From positions 124,001 through 188,000 of the forward strand of contig MAAR01000004.1 in NCBI GenBank assembly GCA_002162765.1: DNA of 64,000 nt, read 5' to 3'. Of the stretch, positions 43,617-52,211 are shown in pieces. Positions within the stretch are counted from its first letter, which is position 1. Every line of letters starts with the position of its first letter. The notes under the pieces were generated by a model, which had not been told where the DNA came from, did no database searches, and saw only the letters and a list, made by a program, of their open reading frames with translations. The DNA comes from Flavobacteriales bacterium 34_180_T64 (GTDB lineage Bacteria > Bacteroidota > Bacteroidia > Flavobacteriales > Flavobacteriaceae). The position numbers and the translations under genes were made by a program.

Positions 43617-44867
43617 TTACCCCCCTTGCCTAATGGCTTCAACAGGATCCAATTTAGAAGCTGAAATTGCTGGAATAACACCCGATACTAATCCTATAAA
43701 GGTAGATAATGAGAATCCTAAGAGCATATTTCCTGCAGAAAGCACAAAGTTAAAATCTCCTGTATAATTGGAGACAATTACTGCGGTTATCCAAACTAAA
43801 CCTAATCCAACTAGACCTCCAATAACAGCCAATACCACTGCTTCGAATAAAAATTGAAATAAAATGAATTTGTTTTTTGCGCCTAGTGATTTTTGAATTC
43901 CAATTTGGTTTGTGCGCTCTTTTACACTTACAAACATAATATTAGCGATACCAAAACCACCCACTAAAAGTGAGAATCCACTAATAATCCAACCCATACC
44001 ATTCATAGTACCGATAATTCCATCAATAGCATCCGTCATTCCTGAGAGTTTATTCACAAAAAAATCATCTGGATCTCCTGCTTTTAAACCTCTATAGTTT
44101 CTATATTTTTGCTTAAGAACTTGTTCAAAAGCACCAATATCTACGTTTTTCTTCGGTTTAATAATTACAGCACCAGGTATGCCGTCAGACCCTCCATTTC
44201 TAAATCGTCTAACAAAGTTGGCCGGCACATACGCCTTTTCATCAGGTGAATCAAAAATAGTTGCGCCGAACTTTTTCAACACTCCAATAACCGTTAATTT
44301 TCTTCCATATACACGAATCTGTTTGCCTATAGGATTAAGGTTTCCAAATAAATTTTCAGCAATAGAATATCCAATTACAATAACAGGAGCTCCAGAAACG
44401 GACTCAGATTCTGTATAAAAACGACCTTGCTCAACTTTAAAATCTTCAATTTCATAAATTCCATTAGACACTGGCACAACTTCCACTCCAGCAATGGTTT
44501 CAGCGTCATATTTCACAGTTTCACCTCCAGAAAAAATCACATAGGCCGAAGCTTCTATATCTGGAACATTTCTACTAATAAACTCGAAGTCATCATGCTC
44601 TGCTTGTGGAAAATTATCCCGTTGCCATCTTGGAACACTTGTCGGCCCAAAAGAGTACTTAGCAACATAAATAGTGTTCTTATCTAATCCCGATAAATTC
44701 TCTTGAATATTTCGATCTAAAGAATCAACAGCCGATAATACTGCGATAATTGAAAAAATTCCAATAGTAACTCCTAAAAGAGATAGAAAAGTACGCAGTT
44801 TATTGCTAGTTAAAGCATTTATTGCAAATGAAAAACTCTCCTTAAATAATCGTAAGTAAACTAGCAT
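43617..44867 (-). CDS. MacB-like ABC transporter permease (FtsX family)
   Basis: 416 residues. TM1 at about 25-50 (TSNKLRTFLSLLGVTIGIFSIIAVLSAVDSL), a large periplasmic domain (about 55-285), then three TM helices (285-310, 335-360, 375-400) with the FtsX motif and the C-terminal PAISASKLDPVEAIRQGG box. No ATPase is encoded beside it. MacB-type permeases work with an ATPase and adaptor in efflux or lipoprotein-related mechanotransmission. It converges on the GAF gene with 8 bases between stops. Confidence 0.92.
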   Translation of the reverse strand: MLVYLRLFKESFSFAINALTSNKLRTFLSLLGVTIGIFSIIAVLSAVDSLDRNIQENLSGLDKNTIYVAKYSFGPTSVPRWQRDNFPQAEHDDFEFISRNVPDIEASAYVIFSGGETVKYDAETIAGVEVVPVSNGIYEIEDFKVEQGRFYTESESVSGAPVIVIGYSIAENLFGNLNPIGKQIRVYGRKLTVIGVLKKFGATIFDSPDEKAYVPANFVRRFRNGGSDGIPGAVIIKPKKNVDIGAFEQVLKQKYRNYRGLKAGDPDDFFVNKLSGMTDAIDGIIGTMNGMGWIISGFSLLVGGFGIANIMFVSVKERTNQIGIQKSLGAKNKFILFQFLFEAVVLAVIGGLVGLGLVWITAVIVSNYTGDFNFVLSAGNMLLGFSLSTFIGLVSGVIPAISASKLDPVEAIRQGG

Positions 44868-44980
44868 GAATTATAGACGTTTTTTGACAATCTTAAAGAT
44901 AGGACGTTTTTAACAATATTTTGTTACAAAAAACTTAAATAAACACCTCTAGCATGGCATAAATTCTGTTTAAGAATATG

Positions 44981-44988
44981 TATTTTTG
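44981..44988 (+). promoter_or_regulatory. -7 element (TATTTTTG) upstream of purH
   Basis: TATTTTTG fits TAnnTTTG, 24 bases before the purH ATG at 45013. A -33 element is not clear. Confidence 0.45.
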
Positions 44989-45012
44989 CCCTTTAATACA
45001 CACAACTACAAG

Positions 45013-46545
45013 ATGAACAACAGCAAACCCATTAAATCAGCATTAATTTCAGTTTTTAGCAAAGAAGGCTTGGCACCAATTGTTAAGCAATTGAATGCAC
45101 AAGGAGTCACTATTTACTCCACTGGAGGTACGGAAAAATTCATAAAAGACTTAGGAATAAATGTCATACCTGTGGAAGACGTCACGTCTTATCCTTCAAT
45201 TTTAGGAGGTCGTGTTAAAACATTACATCCTAAAGTTTTTGGAGGCATATTAAATCGCCAACATAATGAAAGTGATGTTGCCGAATTAATCGATTTTGAT
45301 ATTCCGCAAATAGATTTAGTGATTGTAGATTTATACCCATTCGAAAACACTATAGCTTCAGGAGCCAGTCATTCTGATATCATTGAGAAAATAGACATTG
45401 GTGGAATTTCTTTAATTAGAGCTGCAGCTAAAAATTATGCAGATGTAATCTGTGTTTCTTCGGTTGAAGATTACAGTGCGTTTTTAGAGCTTTTAATCGC
45501 TCAAAATGGCATGACCACTGAAACTGATAGACAGCGTTTTGCTGCGAAGGCATTCAATGTATCTTCGCATTACGACACGGCTATTTTCAACTATTTCAAT
45601 AAAGACAACGATGAAGCAGTTTTGAAAATCAGTGAAACAAATGGAAAAGTATTACGCTATGGTGAAAACCCACATCAAAAAGGGTTTTTCTTCGGAAATT
45701 TTGATGACATATTCACAAAATTACATGGCAAAGAATTAAGCTACAACAATCTCCTTGATGTTGATGCCGCAGTAAATTTAATGAATGAATTTAAAGGAGA
45801 AACACCAACGTTTGCCATTTTAAAACACAATAACGCTTGCGGTTTTGCACAAAGAGATACGATACATCAAGCATATATTGACGCCTTAGCAGGAGATCCA
45901 GTTTCAGCTTTTGGAGGTATTTTGATTAGCAATACAGAAATAGATGAGGCTACAGCCAAAGACATCCACAATTTATTTTGTGAAGTCGTAATTGCACCTT
46001 CATTCTCAGAACAAGCTTTAGCTATTTTAAAAGGAAAAAAGAATCGTATTCTTTTAATTTTGAAAGATATTGACTTACCTAAAACCACAGTTAGAACCTG
46101 CTTAAATGGAGTTCTAGTTCAAGATAAAGATAACATTACAGATGCTTTAGATAATTTATCTTATGCTACAAACAATAAACCATCACAAAATGAGTTAGAA
46201 GATTTAATATTTGCTTCTAAAATTTGTAAGCATACCAAATCGAATACTATTGTATTAGTAAAAAACAGACAACTATGTGCAAGTGGTACAGGACAAACGA
46301 GTCGTGTTGATGCGCTTAACCAAGCTATTCATAAAGCAACCTCATTTGATTTTGACTTAAATGGAGCAGTAATGGCAAGTGATGCTTTTTTCCCTTTTCC
46401 TGATTGTGTAGAGATTGCTAAAAATGCGGGAGTTTCTGCTGTAATTCAACCAGGAGGTTCAATTAAAGACCAACTAAGTATCGATTATTGCAATGCTCAT
46501 AACCTTGCAATGGTATTTACTGGAACGCGTCATTTTAAACATTAA
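45013..46545 (+). CDS. purH: Bifunctional AICAR transformylase/IMP cyclohydrolase
   Basis: 510 residues from the ATG at 45013; nine codons upstream another methionine exists but the family N-terminus KSALISVFSKEGLAPIVKQL favours the later start. The MGS-like cyclohydrolase domain (about 1-195: STGGTEKFIKDLGI, VTSYPSILGGRVKTLHPKVFGGIL, IDLVIVDLYPFE) precedes the AICAR transformylase domain (about 200-510: LRYGENPHQKGFFF, FAILKHNNACG, SDAFFPFPDCVEIAKNAGVSAVIQPGGSIKD). Catalyses the last two steps of IMP synthesis. Stands alone, 65 bases before mreB. Confidence 0.97.
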   Translation: MNNSKPIKSALISVFSKEGLAPIVKQLNAQGVTIYSTGGTEKFIKDLGINVIPVEDVTSYPSILGGRVKTLHPKVFGGILNRQHNESDVAELIDFDIPQIDLVIVDLYPFENTIASGASHSDIIEKIDIGGISLIRAAAKNYADVICVSSVEDYSAFLELLIAQNGMTTETDRQRFAAKAFNVSSHYDTAIFNYFNKDNDEAVLKISETNGKVLRYGENPHQKGFFFGNFDDIFTKLHGKELSYNNLLDVDAAVNLMNEFKGETPTFAILKHNNACGFAQRDTIHQAYIDALAGDPVSAFGGILISNTEIDEATAKDIHNLFCEVVIAPSFSEQALAILKGKKNRILLILKDIDLPKTTVRTCLNGVLVQDKDNITDALDNLSYATNNKPSQNELEDLIFASKICKHTKSNTIVLVKNRQLCASGTGQTSRVDALNQAIHKATSFDFDLNGAVMASDAFFPFPDCVEIAKNAGVSAVIQPGGSIKDQLSIDYCNAHNLAMVFTGTRHFKH

Positions 46546-46609
46546 TTTTTATTACATTTACAAAACGCCAAAAACAAAATAAATATCAACCTATACAATA
46601 ATATAACAT

Positions 46610-47638
46610 ATGGGATTTTTTGATTTCTTAACAGAAGAAATAGCCATAGATTTAGGAACAGCAAATACATTAATTATTCACAACGATAAAGTTGTTGTTG
46701 ATAGCCCATCCATAGTTGCAAGAGACCGTATTTCAGGTAAAATAATAGCCGTTGGTAAAGAAGCCAACTTGATGCAAGGAAAAACGCATGAAAACATTAA
46801 AACCATTAGGCCATTAAAAGATGGTGTTATTGCGGATTTTGATGCTTCTGAGCAAATGATTAGCCTTTTCATTAAAAACATACCTGCATTAAAAAAGAAG
46901 TTATTTACGCCTGCGCTTCGTATGGTAGTTTGTATTCCTTCTGGAATTACGGAAGTTGAAATGAGAGCAGTTAAAGAATCATGCGAGCGGGTTAATGGTA
47001 AAGAAGTTTATTTAATTCATGAGCCAATGGCGGCGGCCATTGGTATTGGTATAGATATCATGCAGCCTAAAGGAAATATGATTGTAGATATTGGTGGAGG
47101 TACCACTGAAATTGCTGTGATTGCTTTAGGTGGAATCGTTTGTGATAAATCGGTTAAAGTTGCTGGTGATGTATTTACAAATGACATTATCTACTATATG
47201 CGAACACAACACAATTTATATGTTGGAGAGCGTACAGCTGAAAAAATTAAAATTCAAATTGGAGCAGCCACTGAAGATTTGGAGTTACCTCCAGATGAAA
47301 TGAGTGTACAAGGACGTGATTTGTTAACCGGAAAACCTAAACAAGTTCAACTTTCTTATAGAGAAATAGCAAAAGCTTTAGACAAATCTATATTACGTAT
47401 CGAGGATTCTGTAATGGAAACTTTATCTCAAACGCCTCCTGAATTAGCAGCAGATATTTATAATACTGGAATCTATCTTGCAGGTGGAGGTTCGATGTTA
47501 CGAGGTTTAGATAAACGTTTATCTCAAAAAACGGATTTGCCAGTTTATATTGCTGAAGACCCCTTAAGAGCCGTAGTTAGAGGAACCGGAATTACTCTAA
47601 AAAATCTTTCTAAATTTAAAAGTGTATTGATAAAATAG
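46610..47638 (+). CDS. mreB: Rod shape-determining protein MreB
   Basis: 342 residues with actin-fold signatures: EIAIDLGTANTLIIHN (phosphate 1), MIVDIGGGTTEIAVIALGG (phosphate 2) and GIYLAGGGSMLRGLDKRL (adenosine). The membrane-binding N-terminal helix (MGFFDFLTEE) is present. It forms filaments that direct lateral cell-wall synthesis. First gene of mreB-mreC-mreD-mrdA-rodA. Confidence 0.98.
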   Translation: MGFFDFLTEEIAIDLGTANTLIIHNDKVVVDSPSIVARDRISGKIIAVGKEANLMQGKTHENIKTIRPLKDGVIADFDASEQMISLFIKNIPALKKKLFTPALRMVVCIPSGITEVEMRAVKESCERVNGKEVYLIHEPMAAAIGIGIDIMQPKGNMIVDIGGGTTEIAVIALGGIVCDKSVKVAGDVFTNDIIYYMRTQHNLYVGERTAEKIKIQIGAATEDLELPPDEMSVQGRDLLTGKPKQVQLSYREIAKALDKSILRIEDSVMETLSQTPPELAADIYNTGIYLAGGGSMLRGLDKRLSQKTDLPVYIAEDPLRAVVRGTGITLKNLSKFKSVLIK

Positions 47639-47647
47639 TAAACCCAA

Positions 47648-48469
47648 ATGCAGCAAATCATAAACTTTGTTATAAGAAACAAAACCTTTCTTTTGTTTTT
47701 GTTGCTATTTGGTATATCGTTCGCCTTAACAATACAATCGCATTCATTTCATAGGAGTAAATTTATTAATTCTGCTAATTTCTTAACGGGTGGAATCTAT
47801 AAAAATGCAAATAGTATTGGTCAATACTTTAATTTAAAAGAAGAAAACAAAATTCTTATTGAGGAGAATCTAAAATTGAAATCACTTATATACAATGTAA
47901 ATGAAACTCCAAGTGAATTAATTATAGATAGTTCGACTTACAATCAACACTTCAATTTTAAATCTGCCATTGTTTATAAAAACAGTTATGCCTCAGCTAA
48001 CAATTACATCACAATAAACAAAGGTTTAAAAGATGGCATAAAACAGGATTACGGCGTAATTACTTCAAAAGGAATTGTAGGCATTATTGATCATACTTCA
48101 AATAATTATGCTACAGTTTTGTCTGTATTAAATACAAAAAGTAGAATCAACGCACAGCTTAAAAAAAGCAATCATATAGGATCTTTAAAATGGAATGGCA
48201 ATTCCACTAAACTGGTCCAACTTACTGATGTTTCTAAATTTGCACCAGTAAATATTGCGGATACCATTGTGACTGGAGGACAATCTACTATTTTTCCAAA
48301 AGGCATACCAATAGGTATTGTTGAAGACTTTGCAATTGATATTAGCGGAGACACATACACAATTGACATCGAATTGTTTAACGATATGACTAATTTAGGC
48401 CATGTCTATATTATCGAAAATACAAATGCGGAAGAAATAAAATCTTTACAAAATTTAGTCGATGAATAA
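47648..48469 (+). CDS. mreC: Rod shape-determining protein MreC
   Basis: 273 residues. One TM (about 11-30), a coiled coil (about 55-80: FNLKEENKILIEENLKLKSLI), then the beta-rich MreC domain (NYITINKGLKDGIKQDYGVITSKGIVGIIDHTSNNYATVLSVLNTKSRINAQLKKSNHIGSLKWNG... TGGQSTIFPKGIPIGIVEDF). The periplasmic part scaffolds PBP2 and RodA. Overlaps mreD by 8 bases. Confidence 0.95.
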   Translation: MQQIINFVIRNKTFLLFLLLFGISFALTIQSHSFHRSKFINSANFLTGGIYKNANSIGQYFNLKEENKILIEENLKLKSLIYNVNETPSELIIDSSTYNQHFNFKSAIVYKNSYASANNYITINKGLKDGIKQDYGVITSKGIVGIIDHTSNNYATVLSVLNTKSRINAQLKKSNHIGSLKWNGNSTKLVQLTDVSKFAPVNIADTIVTGGQSTIFPKGIPIGIVEDFAIDISGDTYTIDIELFNDMTNLGHVYIIENTNAEEIKSLQNLVDE

Positions 48470-48968
48470 TTCAACAGTAACTACCGTTTTACAATTTGTC
48501 GCTTTAATTTTGATACAGGTATTAGTTCTAAATCATATTAACTTTTTTGGAAATATCAATCCATACCTTTATATTTTATTTATTCTAGTTTTCCCAATAC
48601 GAAACAACAGAACATTAATTCTGTTATTAAGTTTTTTATTAGGTCTGGGTGTAGATTTATTCTCAGATTCCGGAGGTGTTAATGCAGCCGCTTGCGTTAC
48701 AATTGCATATATAAGGCCAATCATACTAAAGTTTTCATTTGGTATGATTTACGAACATCAGACCATTAAATTTGATAATACAGAATTAAGTAATAGACTC
48801 ATATACTTTACTATCATGACGTTTATTCATCATCTTATTCTTTTTTCTCTGGAAATATTTAACATTTCAAAACTAATTTTGATCCTTCAAAAGACGTTAT
48901 TTTCTAGTATCTTCACTATACTATTATGTTTGTTAATCTCTATACTTTTCAGTAAAAAACGACGATGA
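48462..48968 (+). CDS. mreD: Rod shape-determining protein MreD
   Basis: 168 residues with five to six TM segments (NPYLYILFILVFPIRNNRTLILLLSFLLGLGVDLFSDSGGVNAAACVTIAYIRPIIL). Family identity rests on the LGLGVDLFSDSGGVNAAA signature and on the position between mreC and mrdA. Overlaps mrdA by 4 bases. It is the small integral-membrane member of the elongasome. Confidence 0.9.
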   Translation: MNNSTVTTVLQFVALILIQVLVLNHINFFGNINPYLYILFILVFPIRNNRTLILLLSFLLGLGVDLFSDSGGVNAAACVTIAYIRPIILKFSFGMIYEHQTIKFDNTELSNRLIYFTIMTFIHHLILFSLEIFNISKLILILQKTLFSSIFTILLCLLISILFSKKRR

Positions 48969-50878
48969 GAAAACTGTTACTTCTAATTTCAATTATTGCA
49001 GTAGGCCTCGTATTCATTACGCGTCTGTTTTATTTGCAGATCTATGATCAAAGTGCCTATAATCTCTTTGACGATAATGCCATCAGAAAAGTATATGATT
49101 ACCCAAAAAGAGGATATGTTTTCGACAGAAATGGTCAATTACTTGTCGCCAATCAGCCGTCTTATGATGTAATGATTATTCCGCGTGAAGTAAAACCTTT
49201 AGATACGCTTGAATTCTGTTCATTGTTAAAAATCACAAAAGACGAATTTAAAAAGAAGTATGCGAGATCTTACACATATTCACCGCGCTTACCTTCTGTA
49301 TTTGTGCCTCAGCTTTCAAAAGAAGATTACGCTGTTCTGCAGGAAAAAATGCGAAAATTTGATGGGTTTTATATCCAAAAACGATCGTTGAGAGATTACC
49401 AAACTACCATTGGAGCTAATGTTTTAGGCGACATTGGAGAGGTCAACGATTTAATAATTCAAAGGCAACCTTATTATAAAATGGGTGATTTGATAGGCAA
49501 ACAAGGCATTGAGATCTCCTATGAAAAAACATTGCGAGGAGTGAAAGGTATTAAATTCATTCAAAAAGATCGATTTAACAGAAATATTGGGTCATATAAA
49601 GAAGGCATCTATGACACCTTACCTCAACCTGGAAAAGATATTACTATCACAATAGATGCTATACTACAGGAATATGGCGAACGTCTTATGCAAAACAAAC
49701 GCGGCGGTATTATTGCTATTGAACCAAGTTCAGGAGAAATTTTAGCCATGATATCTGCTCCAACATATAATCCAAACGATTTAGTAGGAAGAAAACGTTC
49801 TGAGAATTTCACTAAACTTTATAACGACACTATTGCCAAGCCCCTATACGACAGAGGCTTACAAGCCATGTATCCTCCAGGCTCTCCTTTCAAAGTTCTC
49901 AACGCGCTTATTAGTTTACAAGAAGGCGTGATTAGTACTCAAGATAAATTTAGTTGCTCCATGGGATATCGCTATGGAAACCGAAAAATGGGATGTCATG
50001 CGCATCATAGTCCAGCAAATATGAATTTAGGCATTTACGAATCTTGCAACTCATATTTCGCCAATGTATATCGAAAAATCATGGACAAATATGAAACACC
50101 AGCAAAAGGAATGGATGCTTGGAGTAACCATATTAGAAGTTTTGGTCTTGGCAATTATTTAAACAATGATTTATCTGTCGGTCAACCTGGTAAAATCCCT
50201 ACTGCTAAAACATACAATAGGGCTTATGGTGAAAAAAGATGGTATACAACATTTACATTATCTAATGCCATTGGTCAAGGAGAAGTGCTTGCAACTCCAA
50301 TTCAACTGGCAAATATGGTAGCAGCAATTGGAAATCGAGGACACTATTTTACGCCTCATATTATAAAAAATATTGAAGACGACACTATTGACAGCAAATA
50401 TCTTAAACCAAAATACACCACTATTGATAAACAACATTTTGAACCTATTGTTCAAGGAATGTTCGATGTTTATTCTAAAGGAACCGCAAAATATCTACAA
50501 GTTCCAGGTATTGAAATTTGTGGAAAAACAGGTACCGCTGAAAACTACACTAAAATAGATAGCGTTAAAACTCAGTTAACCGATCATTCCATTTTTGTCG
50601 CTTTCGCGCCTAAAGATAATCCTAAAATCGCAATCGCCGTATTTGTCGAAAATGGGTATTGGGGAAGTCGATTCGCTGGAAAAATAGCGAGTTTGATGAT
50701 TGAAAAATATATCAATGGTACTATTTCTAGAACAGATTTAGAAGATTGGATTCTGACACATAGTTTAGAAAATGAATATGCTAAACCCTATTCTGGAGTA
50801 CCATTCAAAATTAATGGAGAAACCACTTTACAAGTAATAGATACTAACAAAGCAGCAAATGCAGAGAGAGAACCATAG
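48965..50878 (+). CDS. mrdA: Penicillin-binding protein 2 (elongasome transpeptidase)
   Basis: 637 residues. N-terminal TM (about 3-22), dimerisation domain (PKRGYVFDRNGQLLVANQPSYDVMIIP) and transpeptidase domain with the three active-site motifs: SxxK in YPPGSPFKVLNA (Ser-Pro-Phe-Lys), SxN in YESCNSYFAN and KTGT in ICGKTGTAEN. Synthesises cross-links in peptidoglycan during rod elongation, partnering RodA. It overlaps rodA by 20 bases. The C-terminus (about 600-637) is a flexible tail. Confidence 0.96.
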   Translation: MRKLLLLISIIAVGLVFITRLFYLQIYDQSAYNLFDDNAIRKVYDYPKRGYVFDRNGQLLVANQPSYDVMIIPREVKPLDTLEFCSLLKITKDEFKKKYARSYTYSPRLPSVFVPQLSKEDYAVLQEKMRKFDGFYIQKRSLRDYQTTIGANVLGDIGEVNDLIIQRQPYYKMGDLIGKQGIEISYEKTLRGVKGIKFIQKDRFNRNIGSYKEGIYDTLPQPGKDITITIDAILQEYGERLMQNKRGGIIAIEPSSGEILAMISAPTYNPNDLVGRKRSENFTKLYNDTIAKPLYDRGLQAMYPPGSPFKVLNALISLQEGVISTQDKFSCSMGYRYGNRKMGCHAHHSPANMNLGIYESCNSYFANVYRKIMDKYETPAKGMDAWSNHIRSFGLGNYLNNDLSVGQPGKIPTAKTYNRAYGEKRWYTTFTLSNAIGQGEVLATPIQLANMVAAIGNRGHYFTPHIIKNIEDDTIDSKYLKPKYTTIDKQHFEPIVQGMFDVYSKGTAKYLQVPGIEICGKTGTAENYTKIDSVKTQLTDHSIFVAFAPKDNPKIAIAVFVENGYWGSRFAGKIASLMIEKYINGTISRTDLEDWILTHSLENEYAKPYSGVPFKINGETTLQVIDTNKAANAEREP

Positions 50879-52142
50879 AGGCTTTAAATTTGATTGGATA
50901 ACAATAGTTCTTTTCCTATTATTGGTAGGTTTTGGATGGATAAATATTGTATCTGCCTCTCATGTAGGTGAAGTAATTGATTATTTTGATATGAGTCAAC
51001 CTTACGGGAAACAGCTCGTTTTCATCTTATTGACCTTTGTGTTGATTGCCATTATTCTCTCTATAGAGGCCAAGTTTTATGAACGCTTTTCGAGTATTAT
51101 ATATATTATCGCCATCCTCTCTTTAATTGGTTTATTAATTGGTTTGGGTAAAAATGTAAATGGCGCTACATCTTGGTATGCCATTGGCGGTATGACTATT
51201 CAACCTAGTGAATTTGCGAAATTTGCAACATCACTAGCCGTCGCGAAATACATTAGTGATTTACAAACGAATTTAAAAACACGTAGAGATCAGCTTAAAA
51301 CCATTGTCATTATACTCATTCCTGCATTTTTAATATTGCTTCAAAATGACGCAGGAAGTACCATTGTTTATGCGTCATTCTTTTTTGTTTTTTATAGAGA
51401 AGGTCTTCAGCAAATATATCTCATCATTGGGACTATTATATTGGTGATTTCCGTTTTATCTTTAAAATTTGGAGTTTTATATACGTTTGGAATAGCCGCG
51501 ATTATCTTACTTGGCATTGCTTTTTTTAGACGAAAAAAACGTGGTTCACTTGTTCAATCCGTAACAATTTTAGCCTTATGTCTTGTATTTTCTTTGGGTG
51601 TCAAATCCTTTTATAACACTATTTTAAAAGAACATCAACAAAACAGAATAAGTCTATGGTTGCGATTAGAAAAAGATCCAGCCAAATTAGAGCAAATGAA
51701 AAAACGCGAGGCGTACAATCTGCTTCAATCTGAACAGGCTATTAGTTCGGGCGGAGCGACTGGAAAAGGTTTTTTACAAGGCACACGAACGACCGGAAAG
51801 TTTGTTCCAGAGCAACATACGGATTATATTTTTAGTACTGTTGGTGAAGAATGGGGGTTTTTAGGCAGTGCGCTCGTGGTCATTTTATTTGTAAGTCTTT
51901 TAATTAGAGTCTTATATCTTGCCGAAGGTCAGAAATCCCAATTTAGTAGAGTTTATGGGTATTGTGTGGCGTCTATATTATTTATTCACTTTTTAATTAA
52001 TATAGGAATGGTCATGGGCTTAATTCCAACCGTTGGAATTCCACTCCCATTTTTTAGCTATGGTGGTTCTGGGCTTTGGGGCTTTACCATTTTACTATTT
52101 ATCTTTGTAAAACTAGATTCCAATAAGATAAATGAGTGGTAG
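50859..52142 (+). CDS. rodA: Peptidoglycan glycosyltransferase RodA (SEDS)
   Basis: 427 residues with ten TM segments and the SEDS pattern: GWINIVSAS, GLGKNVNGATSWYAIGGMTIQPSEFAKFATSLAVAKYIS, FLILLQNDAGSTIVYASFFF, FVPEQHTDYIFSTVGEEWGFLG and MGLIPTVGIPLPFFSYGGSGLWGF. The catalytic Asp is probably the one in QNDAGST or the DYIFS region. Polymerises glycan strands with PBP2. A terminator follows. Confidence 0.96.
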   Translation: MQRENHRGFKFDWITIVLFLLLVGFGWINIVSASHVGEVIDYFDMSQPYGKQLVFILLTFVLIAIILSIEAKFYERFSSIIYIIAILSLIGLLIGLGKNVNGATSWYAIGGMTIQPSEFAKFATSLAVAKYISDLQTNLKTRRDQLKTIVIILIPAFLILLQNDAGSTIVYASFFFVFYREGLQQIYLIIGTIILVISVLSLKFGVLYTFGIAAIILLGIAFFRRKKRGSLVQSVTILALCLVFSLGVKSFYNTILKEHQQNRISLWLRLEKDPAKLEQMKKREAYNLLQSEQAISSGGATGKGFLQGTRTTGKFVPEQHTDYIFSTVGEEWGFLGSALVVILFVSLLIRVLYLAEGQKSQFSRVYGYCVASILFIHFLINIGMVMGLIPTVGIPLPFFSYGGSGLWGFTILLFIFVKLDSNKINEW

Positions 52143-52163
52143 TTCTTCTCTTAAGCATAAAAA

Positions 52164-52188
52164 AAAGGAGCTCTTATAAAGCCCCTTT
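52164..52188. terminator. Terminator between rodA and valS
   Basis: A 9-bp stem with one mismatch (AAAGGAGCT against AGCCCCTTT), short loop, A/T tails. Can serve the converging rodA and valS transcripts. Confidence 0.65.
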
Positions 52189-52211
52189 CTTAATATACAA
52201 GTATCAATTCA

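Noticed and set aside
43617..44867. Complete MacAB-TolC efflux operon
   Set aside because: Only the permease is present; there is no adaptor, ATPase or outer-membrane factor next to it.
44951..44964. TGGCATAAATTCTGT upstream of purH as a sigma-54 promoter
   Set aside because: The base pair ten after GG is GT, not GC, and a TATTTTTG housekeeping element fits better 24 bases before the start.
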